Under the pieces are notes generated by a model, which worked only from the letters and a program-made list of their open reading frames with translations, ran no database searches and was not told the origin of the DNA. Below, one piece after another: positions 1-6,962 of a stretch of 12,883 bases of DNA; positions within the stretch are counted from its first letter, which is position 1, and each line of letters opens with the position of its first letter. The position numbers were made by a program, and so were the translations under genes. Source of the DNA: Lachnospiraceae bacterium (GTDB taxonomy: Bacteria; Bacillota_A; Clostridia; Lachnospirales; Lachnospiraceae); NCBI GenBank assembly GCA_016281675.1, contig JAEEJD010000088.1, forward strand, positions 1 through 12,883, given 5' to 3'.

Positions 1-519
1 ACCGGTAACAGCGAAGATGACATAGATGTCAGCTTCCTTACCGTTAGTGATGAAGCACTTAGAACCGTTAAGTACCCACTCATCTCCGTCAAGGACAGCC
101 TTTGTCTGCTGACCCTGAGCGTCTGTTCCCGCACCGGGCTCGGTCAGACCGAAAGCACCGAGCTTCTCGCCCTTTGCAAGGGGAACTACATATTTCTGCT
201 TCTGTTCGTCGGTACCGAATGTCATGATAGGATCCACACAAAGAGATGTATGTGCGGAAACGATAACGCCTGTCGTACCGCAAACCTTTGACATCTCCTC
301 AACGCACATAGCGTATGTGAGAACATCACAACCCTGTCCGCCAAGCTCCTTGGGAACCGGGATACCTAAGAATCCGTACTTTGCGAGTTTGTCAACAGTC
401 TCTCTGGGAAATCTGTGTTCCTGGTCGATCTCCTGTGCAAGAGGCTTTACTTCTGTTTCGGCAAAATCTTTGAAAAGCTGTCTTGCCATTTCATGTTCTT
501 TTGATAAAGAAAAATCCAT
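1..519 (-). CDS. bcd: Butyryl-CoA (short-chain acyl-CoA) dehydrogenase, N-terminal part, cut by left edge
   Basis: The frame is open from an ATG at 519 to the window edge, giving 173 residues of a protein usually near 380. This family reduces crotonyl-CoA to butyryl-CoA with FAD; in clostridia it works with EtfAB, bifurcating electrons to ferredoxin. The start reads MDFSLSKEHEMARQLFKDFA, followed by the segments ELGGQGCDVLTYA and VCGTTGVIVSAHTSLC and the acyl-CoA dehydrogenase signature LTEPGAGTDA, then WVLNGSKCFITNG. These match clostridial Bcd closely. The ribosome binding site AAGGAGGG overlaps the hbd stop codon, so translation of the two genes is probably coupled (16 bp between stop and start). 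Established for the family: FAD cofactor and Etf partner. Inferred: etfB and etfA lie just beyond the left edge, as in other thl-crt-hbd-bcd operons. The active-site glutamate lies in the missing part. Confidence 0.95.
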   Translation of the reverse strand, partial: MDFSLSKEHEMARQLFKDFAETEVKPLAQEIDQEHRFPRETVDKLAKYGFLGIPVPKELGGQGCDVLTYAMCVEEMSKVCGTTGVIVSAHTSLCVDPIMTFGTDEQKQKYVVPLAKGEKLGAFGLTEPGAGTDAQGQQTKAVLDGDEWVLNGSKCFITNGKEADIYVIFAVTG

Positions 520-534
520 GATCCAATTCCCTCC

Positions 535-1407
535 TTATTTTGCATCGATCGCTGTCTTGGTGCGATCTTCATTATATACGTAAAATCCCTTGCCGCTCTT
601 AACACCGAGGTTGCCGCCGCGAACCATCTTTCTGATAAGAGGACAAGCCCTGTACTTGGAATCGCCTGTCTCATTGTAGAGAACATCCATGATAGCAAGG
701 CAGATATCAAGTCCGATAAAATCACCGAGCTCAAGGGGTCCCATAGGATGGTTTGCACCGAGCTTCATAGCGGCATCGATACCTTCAACGTCCGAAACAC
801 CTTCCATCTTTATGAATGCTGCTTCGTTGATCATCGGGATCAGGATACGGTTAACAACAAAACCTGCTGCCTCGTTAACCTGAACAGCCGTCTTGCCGAT
901 CTCAGCCGAGATCTTCTTGATCGTCTCAACAGTCTCAGCGGGAGTGTTAACACCTGCAATAACCTCAACAAGCTTCATACGGTCTGCGGGATTGAAGAAA
1001 TGCATACCGATCATGGGTCTTGAAAGGCCGTTTCCGATCTCCGTGATCGAAAGTGATGATGTGTTTGAAGCAAATACACATCCGGGTTTGCAGATCTCGT
1101 CAAGTTCCTTGAATGTTGTCTTCTTGACTTCCATATTCTCAAAAGCAGCCTCCACGATAAGATCGCAGTCTTTGCAGAGATTCTCTTTAAGACCGGGAAC
1201 GATCCTTCCGATGATCGCATCTGCCTGCTCTCTTGTCATCTTTTCCTTGGCAACAAGCTTGTCATAACCTTTGATGATCTTGTCCTTGCCGCCTTCAGCC
1301 CACTCCTGCTTGATATCGCAGAGCATAACTTCATAACCGTCAACCTGTGCAAAAGCCTTTGCGATGCCCTGGCCCATTGTGCCGGCACCAATGATTCCAA
1401 CCTTCAT
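535..1407 (-). CDS. hbd: 3-hydroxybutyryl-CoA dehydrogenase
   Basis: This enzyme converts acetoacetyl-CoA to 3-hydroxybutyryl-CoA, using NADH or NADPH, in the cytoplasm; it is step two of the butyrate route. The protein has 290 residues, against about 282 in well-studied clostridial Hbd. The N-terminal Rossmann fold shows GAGTMG at residues 7-12. SNTSSLS follows around 114-120, and the family signature HFFNP has the catalytic histidine at 136. The all-helical C-terminal domain begins around GFVVNRILIPMINEA. The ATG at 1407 is preceded by GGAGGA with about 7 nt spacing. The gene lies 33 bp after crt and 15 bp before bcd, so it is the third gene of the operon. No truncation or frameshift is seen. 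Cofactor preference cannot be read with certainty from the sequence. Confidence 0.96.
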   Translation of the reverse strand: MKVGIIGAGTMGQGIAKAFAQVDGYEVMLCDIKQEWAEGGKDKIIKGYDKLVAKEKMTREQADAIIGRIVPGLKENLCKDCDLIVEAAFENMEVKKTTFKELDEICKPGCVFASNTSSLSITEIGNGLSRPMIGMHFFNPADRMKLVEVIAGVNTPAETVETIKKISAEIGKTAVQVNEAAGFVVNRILIPMINEAAFIKMEGVSDVEGIDAAMKLGANHPMGPLELGDFIGLDICLAIMDVLYNETGDSKYRACPLIRKMVRGGNLGVKSGKGFYVYNEDRTKTAIDAK

Positions 1408-1440
1408 TTCTTTTCCTCCGTTTATTGTTAATATATTAGA

Positions 1441-2271
1441 TCAGCAGTTTTTAAAAGGAACTACTTTAAGTTTCTTCTCTTTGTCCTTCTCGAGGAAGTT
1501 TGCCATTCCGGCTCTCTGATCTTCTGTCTCAAAGCAGTCACCGAAAAGTTTTTCTTCTATAACAATGGCCTTGTCCATATCAACCTGAAGACCGTCATTT
1601 ATGGCCTTCTTGCAGTTACGTACGGCGATAGGTGCGTTTGCCGCGATACCGGAAGCCATCTTGAGTGCCGCTGCCATAAGAGCATCCTTGGCGCTTACGG
1701 TAACTTCACCGGCTTCGTTAACCTCAGCCTTTACCACCTGATTGACAAGTCCGATCCTGTAAGCTTCGTCTGCCTTGATGTTTCTTGCCGTATATATGAG
1801 CTGCTTAGCCATGCCCGGAGAAACAAGTCTCGCAAGTCTCTGCGTTCCTCCGAATCCGGGTGTGATCCCGAGTCCGACCTCGGGCTGTCCGAATACGGCA
1901 TTCTCGGAACAGATCCTGATATCACAGCTCATGGAGATCTCACATCCGCCGCCAAGTGCAAAACCGTTTACAGCTGCTATAACGGGGAGCGGGAATGTTT
2001 CGATCTTTCTGAAGAGATCATTTCCCTTCTTACCGAAAGCTTCTCCCTCAGCTTTTGTAAGGCTGCTCATCTCGCCTATGTCGGCACCTGCGACAAATGA
2101 TTTTTCACCGGCACCGGTGAGAACGATACATCTGATCTCGCCCTGATCAACGCCGTCGAATGCTTCCGAGAGTTCATCGAGCACCTGGGAATTGAGGGCG
2201 TTTAATGCCTTTTCCCTGTTGATCGTGATTATACCGACACGATCTTTGACTTCGTAAGTAACAAATTCCAT
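1441..2271 (-). CDS. crt: Crotonase / short-chain enoyl-CoA hydratase (3-hydroxybutyryl-CoA dehydratase)
   Basis: This enzyme dehydrates 3-hydroxybutyryl-CoA to crotonyl-CoA. I chose the ATG at 2271 (276 residues, MEFVTYEVKD) because AAAGGA sits 7 nt upstream and alignment to the family begins there. An in-frame ATG at 2319 would add 16 unconserved residues and lies in the hairpin region after thl. Motifs seen: AGADI at 61-65 and GGGCE at 107-111 for the oxyanion hole and first catalytic glutamate (E111), and GQPEVGLG with the second glutamate (E131). The protein is somewhat longer than the common 260 residues. The extra length is at least partly a short charged stretch around VKAEVNEAGEVTVSAKDA, where related enzymes have a tighter loop. 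The gene is second in the operon, but a terminator-like hairpin separates it from thl. Confidence 0.95.
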   Translation of the reverse strand: MEFVTYEVKDRVGIITINREKALNALNSQVLDELSEAFDGVDQGEIRCIVLTGAGEKSFVAGADIGEMSSLTKAEGEAFGKKGNDLFRKIETFPLPVIAAVNGFALGGGCEISMSCDIRICSENAVFGQPEVGLGITPGFGGTQRLARLVSPGMAKQLIYTARNIKADEAYRIGLVNQVVKAEVNEAGEVTVSAKDALMAAALKMASGIAANAPIAVRNCKKAINDGLQVDMDKAIVIEEKLFGDCFETEDQRAGMANFLEKDKEKKLKVVPFKNC

Positions 2272-2309
2272 CTTCGTTTCCTTTCTGTAATACCTGACGT
2301 GCAAACATG

Positions 2310-2346
2310 AAAAGAGCATCAGCGTTTAATTGCTAAACGCTGACGC
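2310..2346 (-). terminator. Hairpin with short T-tract between thl and crt
   Basis: Read on the minus strand, the arms at 2334-2346 and 2316-2328 form a 13-bp stem (one G-U pair) around a 5-nt loop, GCAAT. The hairpin is followed at once by TCTTTTC. This has the form of an intrinsic terminator with a broken T-tract. It starts 12 bp after the thl stop and lies 44 bp before the crt start. I see no convincing promoter between the hairpin and crt, so crt, hbd and bcd would depend on read-through. That suggests a partial terminator or a 3'-end stabilising structure that lets thl mRNA exceed the rest. The structure is seen directly; the termination efficiency is inferred. Confidence 0.7.
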
Positions 2347-2358
2347 CTGTTTTCAAGT

Positions 2359-3555
2359 TCAATCCATTTCAACTATTGTTGCACAACCCATTCCGCCACC
2401 GATACAAAGAGTCGCAAGACCCTTCTTCGCACCCTTCTTCTTCATCTCGTGAAGGAGAGTTACGAAGATACGCGCACCGGATGCACCTACGGGATGTCCG
2501 AGAGCGATAGCTCCGCCGTTGGGGTTGAGCTGCTTATCAACATCTATTCCGAGATCCTTGCCGACTGCAACAGACTGAGCGGCAAATGCCTCGTTTGCCT
2601 CGATGATATCGAAGTCCTCGATCTTGTATCCGGCCTTGGCCATTGCCTTCTTAGAAGCGGCAACAGGGCCGATACCCATGATGGAAGGATCGACACCGGC
2701 CAAAGCACCGGCAACAAATGTTGCCATGGGCTTAACGCCAAGTTCCTTTGCCTTCTCTTCACTCATTACGACAACAGCAGCAGCACCGTCGTTGATACCC
2801 GATGCATTACCTGCCGTAACGAATCCGTCGGGATTGATCGGGCGAAGCTTTGCGAGAGCCTCTATAGTAGAGCCCTGTCTGGGGCCTTCATCCGTATCAA
2901 AGATAACGGTTTCTTTCTTCTTCTTAACTTCTACGGGAACGATCTCATCCTTGAACGCGCCTGACTCGATAGCTGCGCAAGCCTTCTGCTGGCTCTTGAG
3001 CGCGAACTCGTCGAGTTCTTCCCTTGTAAGCTTCCACTGCTTTGCGATATTGTCAGCAGTTGTGATCATATGATAATCGTTAAACGCATCCCAAAGAGCA
3101 TCCTTTACCATTGTATCAACAAGTCCGCCCTGGCTCTGCGTGGGCCACATCATCCTGTAACCGTAACGTCCGTTGGGGATGGCAAAAGGAGCCATTGACA
3201 TGTTCTCCATACCGCCTGCAACAACAACATCGGCATCACCTGCCATGATCATCTGTGCAGCCTGGTTAACGCAGTTAAGACCCGATCCGCAGACAACGTT
3301 TGATGTAACAGCGGGCGTTTCGATCGGAAGACCTGCCTTGATCGAAGCCTGACGTGCCACGTTCTGGCCCTGACCTGCCTGTATAACACATCCCATGTAA
3401 ACATGTTCAACATCTTCAGGCTTGATGCCTGCCCTGTTTACGGCTTCTTTAATGACGATAGCGCCAAGATCGGCAACGGGGATCGTTGAGAGTGATCCTC
3501 CCATTGTTCCGATGGCTGTACGACATGCGCTTGCGATAACGACTTTTTTAGACAT
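2359..3555 (-). CDS. thl: Acetyl-CoA C-acetyltransferase (thiolase)
   Basis: This enzyme condenses two acetyl-CoA to acetoacetyl-CoA, the entry step of butyrate formation. At 398 residues it matches the usual biosynthetic thiolase length of about 390-395. The nucleophilic cysteine is C89 in NVVCGSGLN. The C-terminal catalytic motifs are complete: [26 protein letters not shown] with its histidine, and CIGGGMGCA with the second cysteine. The ATG at 3555 follows GGAGG with 7 nt spacing. It is the first gene after the promoter and predicted Rex operator, followed by crt-hbd-bcd in pathway order. The adjacent hydratase and dehydrogenases support a role in butyrate synthesis, not fatty acid breakdown. 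Confidence 0.96.
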   Translation of the reverse strand: MSKKVVIASACRTAIGTMGGSLSTIPVADLGAIVIKEAVNRAGIKPEDVEHVYMGCVIQAGQGQNVARQASIKAGLPIETPAVTSNVVCGSGLNCVNQAAQMIMAGDADVVVAGGMENMSMAPFAIPNGRYGYRMMWPTQSQGGLVDTMVKDALWDAFNDYHMITTADNIAKQWKLTREELDEFALKSQQKACAAIESGAFKDEIVPVEVKKKKETVIFDTDEGPRQGSTIEALAKLRPINPDGFVTAGNASGINDGAAAVVVMSEEKAKELGVKPMATFVAGALAGVDPSIMGIGPVAASKKAMAKAGYKIEDFDIIEANEAFAAQSVAVGKDLGIDVDKQLNPNGGAIALGHPVGASGARIFVTLLHEMKKKGAKKGLATLCIGGGMGCATIVEMD

Positions 3556-3575
3556 TTAGATACCTCCGGAAAAGA

Positions 3576-3593
3576 TTGTTAATATTTTGACAA
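3576..3593 (-). promoter_or_regulatory. Predicted Rex (redox-sensing repressor) operator upstream of thl
   Basis: The plus strand reads TTGTTAATATTTTGACAA. This fits the clostridial Rex consensus TTGTTAA-N4-TTAACAA at 13 of 14 defined positions, the exception being G for A in the right half. It lies between the predicted transcription start (about 3601) and the thl start codon, at about +9 to +26, where a bound repressor would block initiation or early elongation. Rex is known to repress butyrate and solvent genes in clostridia when NADH is low and to release DNA when NADH is high. The match is seen directly; regulation is inferred. Confidence 0.8.
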
Positions 3594-3607
3594 ATAACGC
3601 AACTTCA

Positions 3608-3636
3608 ATTATAACAAATTTGGGGGGATTACACAA
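3608..3636 (-). promoter_or_regulatory. Sigma-A type promoter of the thl-crt-hbd-bcd operon
   Basis: On the minus strand TTGTGT (3631-3636) is followed after exactly 17 bp by a perfect TATAAT (3608-3613). The predicted start is near 3601, giving a leader of about 46 nt that contains the Rex-like site and the GGAGG of thl. The weak -35 with a perfect -10 is consistent with a regulated promoter. Confidence 0.8.
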
Positions 3637-3716
3637 CACAAGATGTAGGGATTTTCAAACAGATATGCACTAACGAGGGAGAAGGGAGCATGTATGGTTT
3701 TACGGGCATTCCGCAG

Positions 3717-3787
3717 GCTCGTTACTTAGCGAGGTATTGTCGAGCTTAGTAACGTGAGCACCGAGGACAATGAGCGGGAGCGTCCCG
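3717..3787. other. Structured intergenic segment between mtnA and thl
   Basis: The 242-bp gap between mtnA and thl holds a complex inverted repeat. The arms at 3717-3730 and 3744-3759 pair at 13 positions, with one mismatch and a 2-nt bulge. A second pair, ATTGTC (3736-3741) and GACAAT (3766-3771), would compete with the first. A third small stem, CGGGA/TCCCG, lies at 3775-3787. No T-tract follows on either strand, so it is not a standard terminator. It could be the 3' end of the mtnA transcript, a dispersed intergenic repeat or a small RNA. I cannot decide between these. Nothing coding is visible in the gap. Confidence 0.45.
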
Positions 3788-3797
3788 GAAAAGCATA

Positions 3798-4865
3798 TCA
3801 TTGCTCGCTTCGACCGAAAACAAACGGAGGGTAGAATATCCCCGTCTCGGTTATGATCGCCGTGATAAGGCTGTGATCCGTAACATCAAATGCCGGATTG
3901 AACACTTTAATGCCCGAAGGAGCCATCGGCTTCTCGTACCACATGGTCGTGACTTCCTCGCCCGGACGCTCTTCTATCGGGATGTCCGCGCCGCTTTTGA
4001 TCGCAGAGTCGATCGTGGACATCGGTCCGCACACGTAGAACGGTATGTTAAAGCGCTTTGCCACAGTTGCGACAACGCTTGTTCCGATCTTGTTCGCGGT
4101 ATCGCCGTTTGCGGCAACTCTGTCGCATCCGACAAGAACGGCATCTATCTTACCCGAAGCCATTAATGCTCCGACCATATTGTCACACTCAAGGGTAACA
4201 TCCATGCCCGCCGCCGCAAGCTCATATGCGGTCAGTCTCGCACCCTGCAGGAGCGGTCTTGTCTCATCACAATATATGTGAAAATCATACCCGCGCTCAT
4301 GTCCGAGATACATCGCGGCTGTGGCCGTTCCGTACTTTGATGTGGCAAGCTGTCCGGCATTGCAGTGTGTCAGAAGTCCGAACCCGGGCTTAAGAAGCGT
4401 TAGTGCATTCTCTCCGATAGCCCTGCATGCGGCTTCATCCTCGCGGCGTATCTTAAGCGCCTCCTCGCGAAGCGCATCGATTATCTCGGCTACGGGCCTG
4501 TCGCTGTTATTTCTCACAACGCTATCCATACGGGAAAGCGCCCAGCTTAAATTGACGGCTGTGGGCCTAGAACTGTTAAGGTATTCTTTATCTTTTGTGA
4601 ACGCTTTATAGAAGCCTTCAAAGTCCGTCTCTTTGATTTTACACGCACAAAGATATGCCGCAAATGCCGCGAACACACCTATAGCCGGTGCCCCTCGAAC
4701 CTCAAGCCTCTTGATCGCATTATAGAACTCTTCAACCAAAGACAGACGAAGCATCCTCTTCTGTCCGGGAAGCTTCGTCTGGTCTATGATGATTATCTCT
4801 TTGGCACTGTCATCAAGTGCCAACGTCTCATCCGTTAAATCATAATTCGGGTTCGATAAGTCCAT
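3798..4865 (-). CDS. mtnA: MtnA-family sugar-phosphate isomerase (S-methyl-5-thioribose-1-phosphate isomerase-like)
   Basis: This family (eIF2B/MtnA fold) isomerises methylthioribose-1-phosphate to methylthioribulose-1-phosphate for salvage of the S-adenosylmethionine by-product methylthioadenosine. Family motifs are present: RGAPAIGV near 57-64, LTHCNAGQLAT with the catalytic cysteine at 168, and GCDRVAANGDTANKIGT with the catalytic aspartate at 248. I chose the ATG at 4865 (355 residues, MDLSNPNYDL). An upstream in-frame ATG at 4916 would add 17 residues inside hpf and has no better support. Even so the gene overlaps the hpf end by 26 nt, and its ribosome binding site (AAAAGG) is weak, so translation is probably coupled to hpf. 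No other methionine-salvage gene is in the window, so the true substrate could be another ribose-1-phosphate, as in the related ribose-1,5-bisphosphate isomerases. The two catalytic residues favour MtnA chemistry. Confidence 0.85.
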   Translation of the reverse strand: MDLSNPNYDLTDETLALDDSAKEIIIIDQTKLPGQKRMLRLSLVEEFYNAIKRLEVRGAPAIGVFAAFAAYLCACKIKETDFEGFYKAFTKDKEYLNSSRPTAVNLSWALSRMDSVVRNNSDRPVAEIIDALREEALKIRREDEAACRAIGENALTLLKPGFGLLTHCNAGQLATSKYGTATAAMYLGHERGYDFHIYCDETRPLLQGARLTAYELAAAGMDVTLECDNMVGALMASGKIDAVLVGCDRVAANGDTANKIGTSVVATVAKRFNIPFYVCGPMSTIDSAIKSGADIPIEERPGEEVTTMWYEKPMAPSGIKVFNPAFDVTDHSLITAIITETGIFYPPFVFGRSEQ

Positions 4866-5367
4866 ACGTGTTGCCTTTTCTCTTGTACACAACGCTCGTA
4901 AGACCGTTCTCCGCATTCGTGAACACGAAGAAGCTGTGACCGCACAGTTCCATCTGAACGCATGCGTCTTCAGGATACATGGGCTTCATGTCGATCCTCT
5001 TGGTACGTACGATCTTGATCTCGTCATCGTCGCTGTAATCCTTGTCGAGGAAGTCCTGACGGAAGTTCTCCGTCGCGTGCTTTGCGTCGATGATCTTGTT
5101 CTTGTACTTCTTGAGCTGACGCTCGATGATCTCCTCTACAAGATCGATCGATACATACATATCGTTACTTACCTGCTCGGAGCGGATGACAGTTCCCTTA
5201 ACGGGGATCGTTACCTCGATCTTCTGTCTGTCCTTCTCAACGCTGAGCGTAACATGTATCTGAGTGTTAGGCGTAAAATATCGCTCAAGTTTTCCGATCT
5301 TGTCCTCCACTGCCTGACGCAGTCCGGGAGTTACATCTATGTTCTTTCCGACTATTACAAATTCCAT
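4840..5367 (-). CDS. hpf: Long-form ribosome hibernation promoting factor HPF
   Basis: The protein has 175 residues, the length of the long form. The N-terminal S30AE/YfiA domain spans roughly residues 1-98 and starts MEFVIVGKNIDVTPGLRQAV. The C-terminal dimerisation domain, roughly 117-175, includes the conserved segments KPMYPEDACVQMELCGHSFFVF and SVVYKRKGNTYGLIEP. Long HPF is known to bind the 30S subunit, block the mRNA and tRNA sites, and join two ribosomes into inactive 100S dimers in starved cells. The ATG at 5367 has AAAGGAG upstream. The gene is 39 bp after the NlpC/P60 gene with no clear promoter between, and its TGA lies inside the start region of mtnA. In many Firmicutes hpf is followed by secA; here it is followed by mtnA, which is unusual. 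Confidence 0.95.
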   Translation of the reverse strand: MEFVIVGKNIDVTPGLRQAVEDKIGKLERYFTPNTQIHVTLSVEKDRQKIEVTIPVKGTVIRSEQVSNDMYVSIDLVEEIIERQLKKYKNKIIDAKHATENFRQDFLDKDYSDDDEIKIVRTKRIDMKPMYPEDACVQMELCGHSFFVFTNAENGLTSVVYKRKGNTYGLIEPEL

Positions 5368-5406
5368 ACTGTTCTCACTCCTTTCATTCGTTGGGCTTCC
5401 GGAATA

Positions 5407-6855
5407 TCAGAATATTCTTCGGATAGCCAGGATGTTACGGTATGATGCATTTGATACTTTGATACCTGTCTTAGCTGTTGAAGCATGTACTATCTGGCCG
5501 CCGCCGATGTAGATACCTACGTGACCCGAATAGCATATGATATCTCCTGCCTGCGCCTCGGCAAGGCTTCCGACGCCGTAACCGCATGCACGCTGAGCAC
5601 CCGATGAGTGCGGCAGTGATACACCGAAGTTTCTGTATACTCCGCTCGTGAAACCGGAGCAGTCCGTTCCGTTCGTAAGGCTCGTTCCGCCGTATACATA
5701 AGGATTGCCGACAAACTGGAGTGCGTAGTTCGCAACGCTTGCTCCGAGGCCGCTTCCGCTTGCGGAATAAGATCCGCCGCCGCTTGTGGTCTTGCCGCCA
5801 CCGCTCTTCTTGCCGCCGGCCGATCTTGCGGCAGCCTGCTGAGCACGCTTTCTTTCCGCAGCTTCCTTCTTCAGTCTTGCTTCCTCTTCGGCCTTTGATT
5901 CAGCCTTCGGGAACCAGGTGGAAAGGCTGACGTATTCTCTCGAAACCCAACCGTCACCTTCCTCGATATTAACTTTGACCCATTCGTCTGTCTCTTCGAC
6001 AACAGACAACTGGTCTTCGTTTGCAACAAGTCCGAGCACTTTCGAGTCGGCACTTGCTTCTTCTCTTATCTTAAGAGTTGTGGTATGAACCGTTGCAAGT
6101 CTCTGTCCCACTTCTGCCGCAAGTTTGACGGCCGCCTGTCCGGTCTTAACGTATTCACCCTTAACGAAACCTACTACGTTACCGGATTCGATCTTGTACC
6201 AGTCGCCCTGCTTGTCAAGCCATGTACCGGCCGAGTGGTTATAGAGCTTACCGACGATCTCACTGTCCTCGTCGGGCATTGAGCGGACATTTACATATCC
6301 GTCAACAACTGCGATAACCTGATCCGACAGATCTTCCTCACCCTCTTCGACATCCTGCGCTTCGGGCTTAACATCGATCTGAGGATTGGCTTCGTCAACG
6401 CTCTTGTCTTCGGAAGATTCCTCTTCCGCGCTGTTTTCGCCTTCGGCAAGTTCGGTATCGTCTCCGCCGTTCTTGTCGTTCTTGCTGCCGGTGTTGTTAT
6501 CGGTGGACGTTATCTCGATCTGGGCACCTTCCGATGCGGAACCTACAACGGCAACGCCGTCTATCGTGATGCCCTCGTTAACGGCCTTTGACGAAGGTGT
6601 CTCAACCTTTGCCACGGTAGCCGTATCTTTCTTGGTTATCTTCTCGTGATTGGCTATTGTTGACTGCTTTGCCGCATTTCGTGCAACATCCGCACGGATG
6701 TCCTTGATGGAACGACCGTTACCTGCCGCAAGAGCTCCTCCCGCTGCAGGAAATACAAGCGATGATGCAGCCTGCACGTCATTTATCGGAAAGCATGTCG
6801 CGGCTATCGCCATTAAACACATGGCCGCAGTAGCCTTTAATACGCTTTTCTTCAT
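5407..6855 (-). CDS. Secreted SH3b-SH3b-NlpC/P60 peptidoglycan endopeptidase
   Basis: This is a predicted cell-wall hydrolase of 482 residues. A signal peptide covers about residues 1-29 (KKSVLKA, a hydrophobic core, then NDVQA-A). A low-complexity acidic stretch (about 120-180, rich in Glu, Asp, Asn and Ser) follows. SH3b domain 1 is at about 180-237 (VDGYVNVRSMPDEDSEIVGK) and SH3b domain 2 at about 255-312 (TLKIREEASADSKVLG). A charged Ala/Lys/Glu helix and a Gly/Ser-rich linker (about 318-370) lead to the NlpC/P60 domain at about 371-482. The catalytic triad is visible: C399 in DCSGF, H445 in SGHVGIYIG and H457 in IVHAS. Such enzymes usually cleave the gamma-D-Glu to diamino acid bond of stem peptides. 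The ATG at 6855 follows GGAGG with a short 4-nt spacer. It has its own predicted promoter and probably leads hpf and mtnA. Confidence 0.92.
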   Translation of the reverse strand: MKKSVLKATAAMCLMAIAATCFPINDVQAASSLVFPAAGGALAAGNGRSIKDIRADVARNAAKQSTIANHEKITKKDTATVAKVETPSSKAVNEGITIDGVAVVGSASEGAQIEITSTDNNTGSKNDKNGGDDTELAEGENSAEEESSEDKSVDEANPQIDVKPEAQDVEEGEEDLSDQVIAVVDGYVNVRSMPDEDSEIVGKLYNHSAGTWLDKQGDWYKIESGNVVGFVKGEYVKTGQAAVKLAAEVGQRLATVHTTTLKIREEASADSKVLGLVANEDQLSVVEETDEWVKVNIEEGDGWVSREYVSLSTWFPKAESKAEEEARLKKEAAERKRAQQAAARSAGGKKSGGGKTTSGGGSYSASGSGLGASVANYALQFVGNPYVYGGTSLTNGTDCSGFTSGVYRNFGVSLPHSSGAQRACGYGVGSLAEAQAGDIICYSGHVGIYIGGGQIVHASTAKTGIKVSNASYRNILAIRRIF

Positions 6856-6933
6856 GAAACCTCCAATTAATTATACCGGTTGCCCCCTCAGACTTACCAA
6901 TATTAATTGTCAATTTTAACGCATACAGGGTGT

Positions 6934-6962
6934 AGGATATCAGAATATCGGGATTATGTCAA
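6934..6962 (-). promoter_or_regulatory. Predicted promoter of the NlpC/P60-hpf-mtnA operon
   Basis: On the minus strand a perfect TTGACA (6957-6962) is followed after 17 bp by TATCCT (6934-6939), a 4 of 6 match to the -10 consensus. The -35 overlaps the trxB stop codon. The predicted start is near 6927, giving a leader of about 72 nt. The leader contains a second TTGACA (6908-6913) without a properly spaced -10, and a TATAAT-like hexamer (6870-6875) without a -35. I see no riboswitch-like fold in this short leader. Confidence 0.55.

Noticed and set aside
535..1267. Open frames of 90-124 codons antisense to or out of frame with hbd, and similar ones across thl, copA and trxB
   Set aside because: They lie entirely within strongly conserved genes, have no recognisable domains, and are expected from the codon bias of those genes.
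1425..1442. Second Rex-like site upstream of hbd (TTGTTAATATATTAGATC)
   Set aside because: The left half is perfect but the right half keeps only TTA of TTAACAA, so it does not meet the palindromic consensus.
2271..2319. Longer crt starting at ATG 2319
   Set aside because: The extra 16 residues are not family-like, fall on the hairpin after thl and lack a ribosome binding site, whereas ATG 2271 has AAAGGA.
6870..6913. Alternative promoter for the NlpC/P60 gene using TTGACA at 6908-6913 and TATAAT at 6870-6875
   Set aside because: The spacing is 32 bp, too long for a sigma-A promoter; the pair at 6934-6962 has the correct 17-bp spacing.
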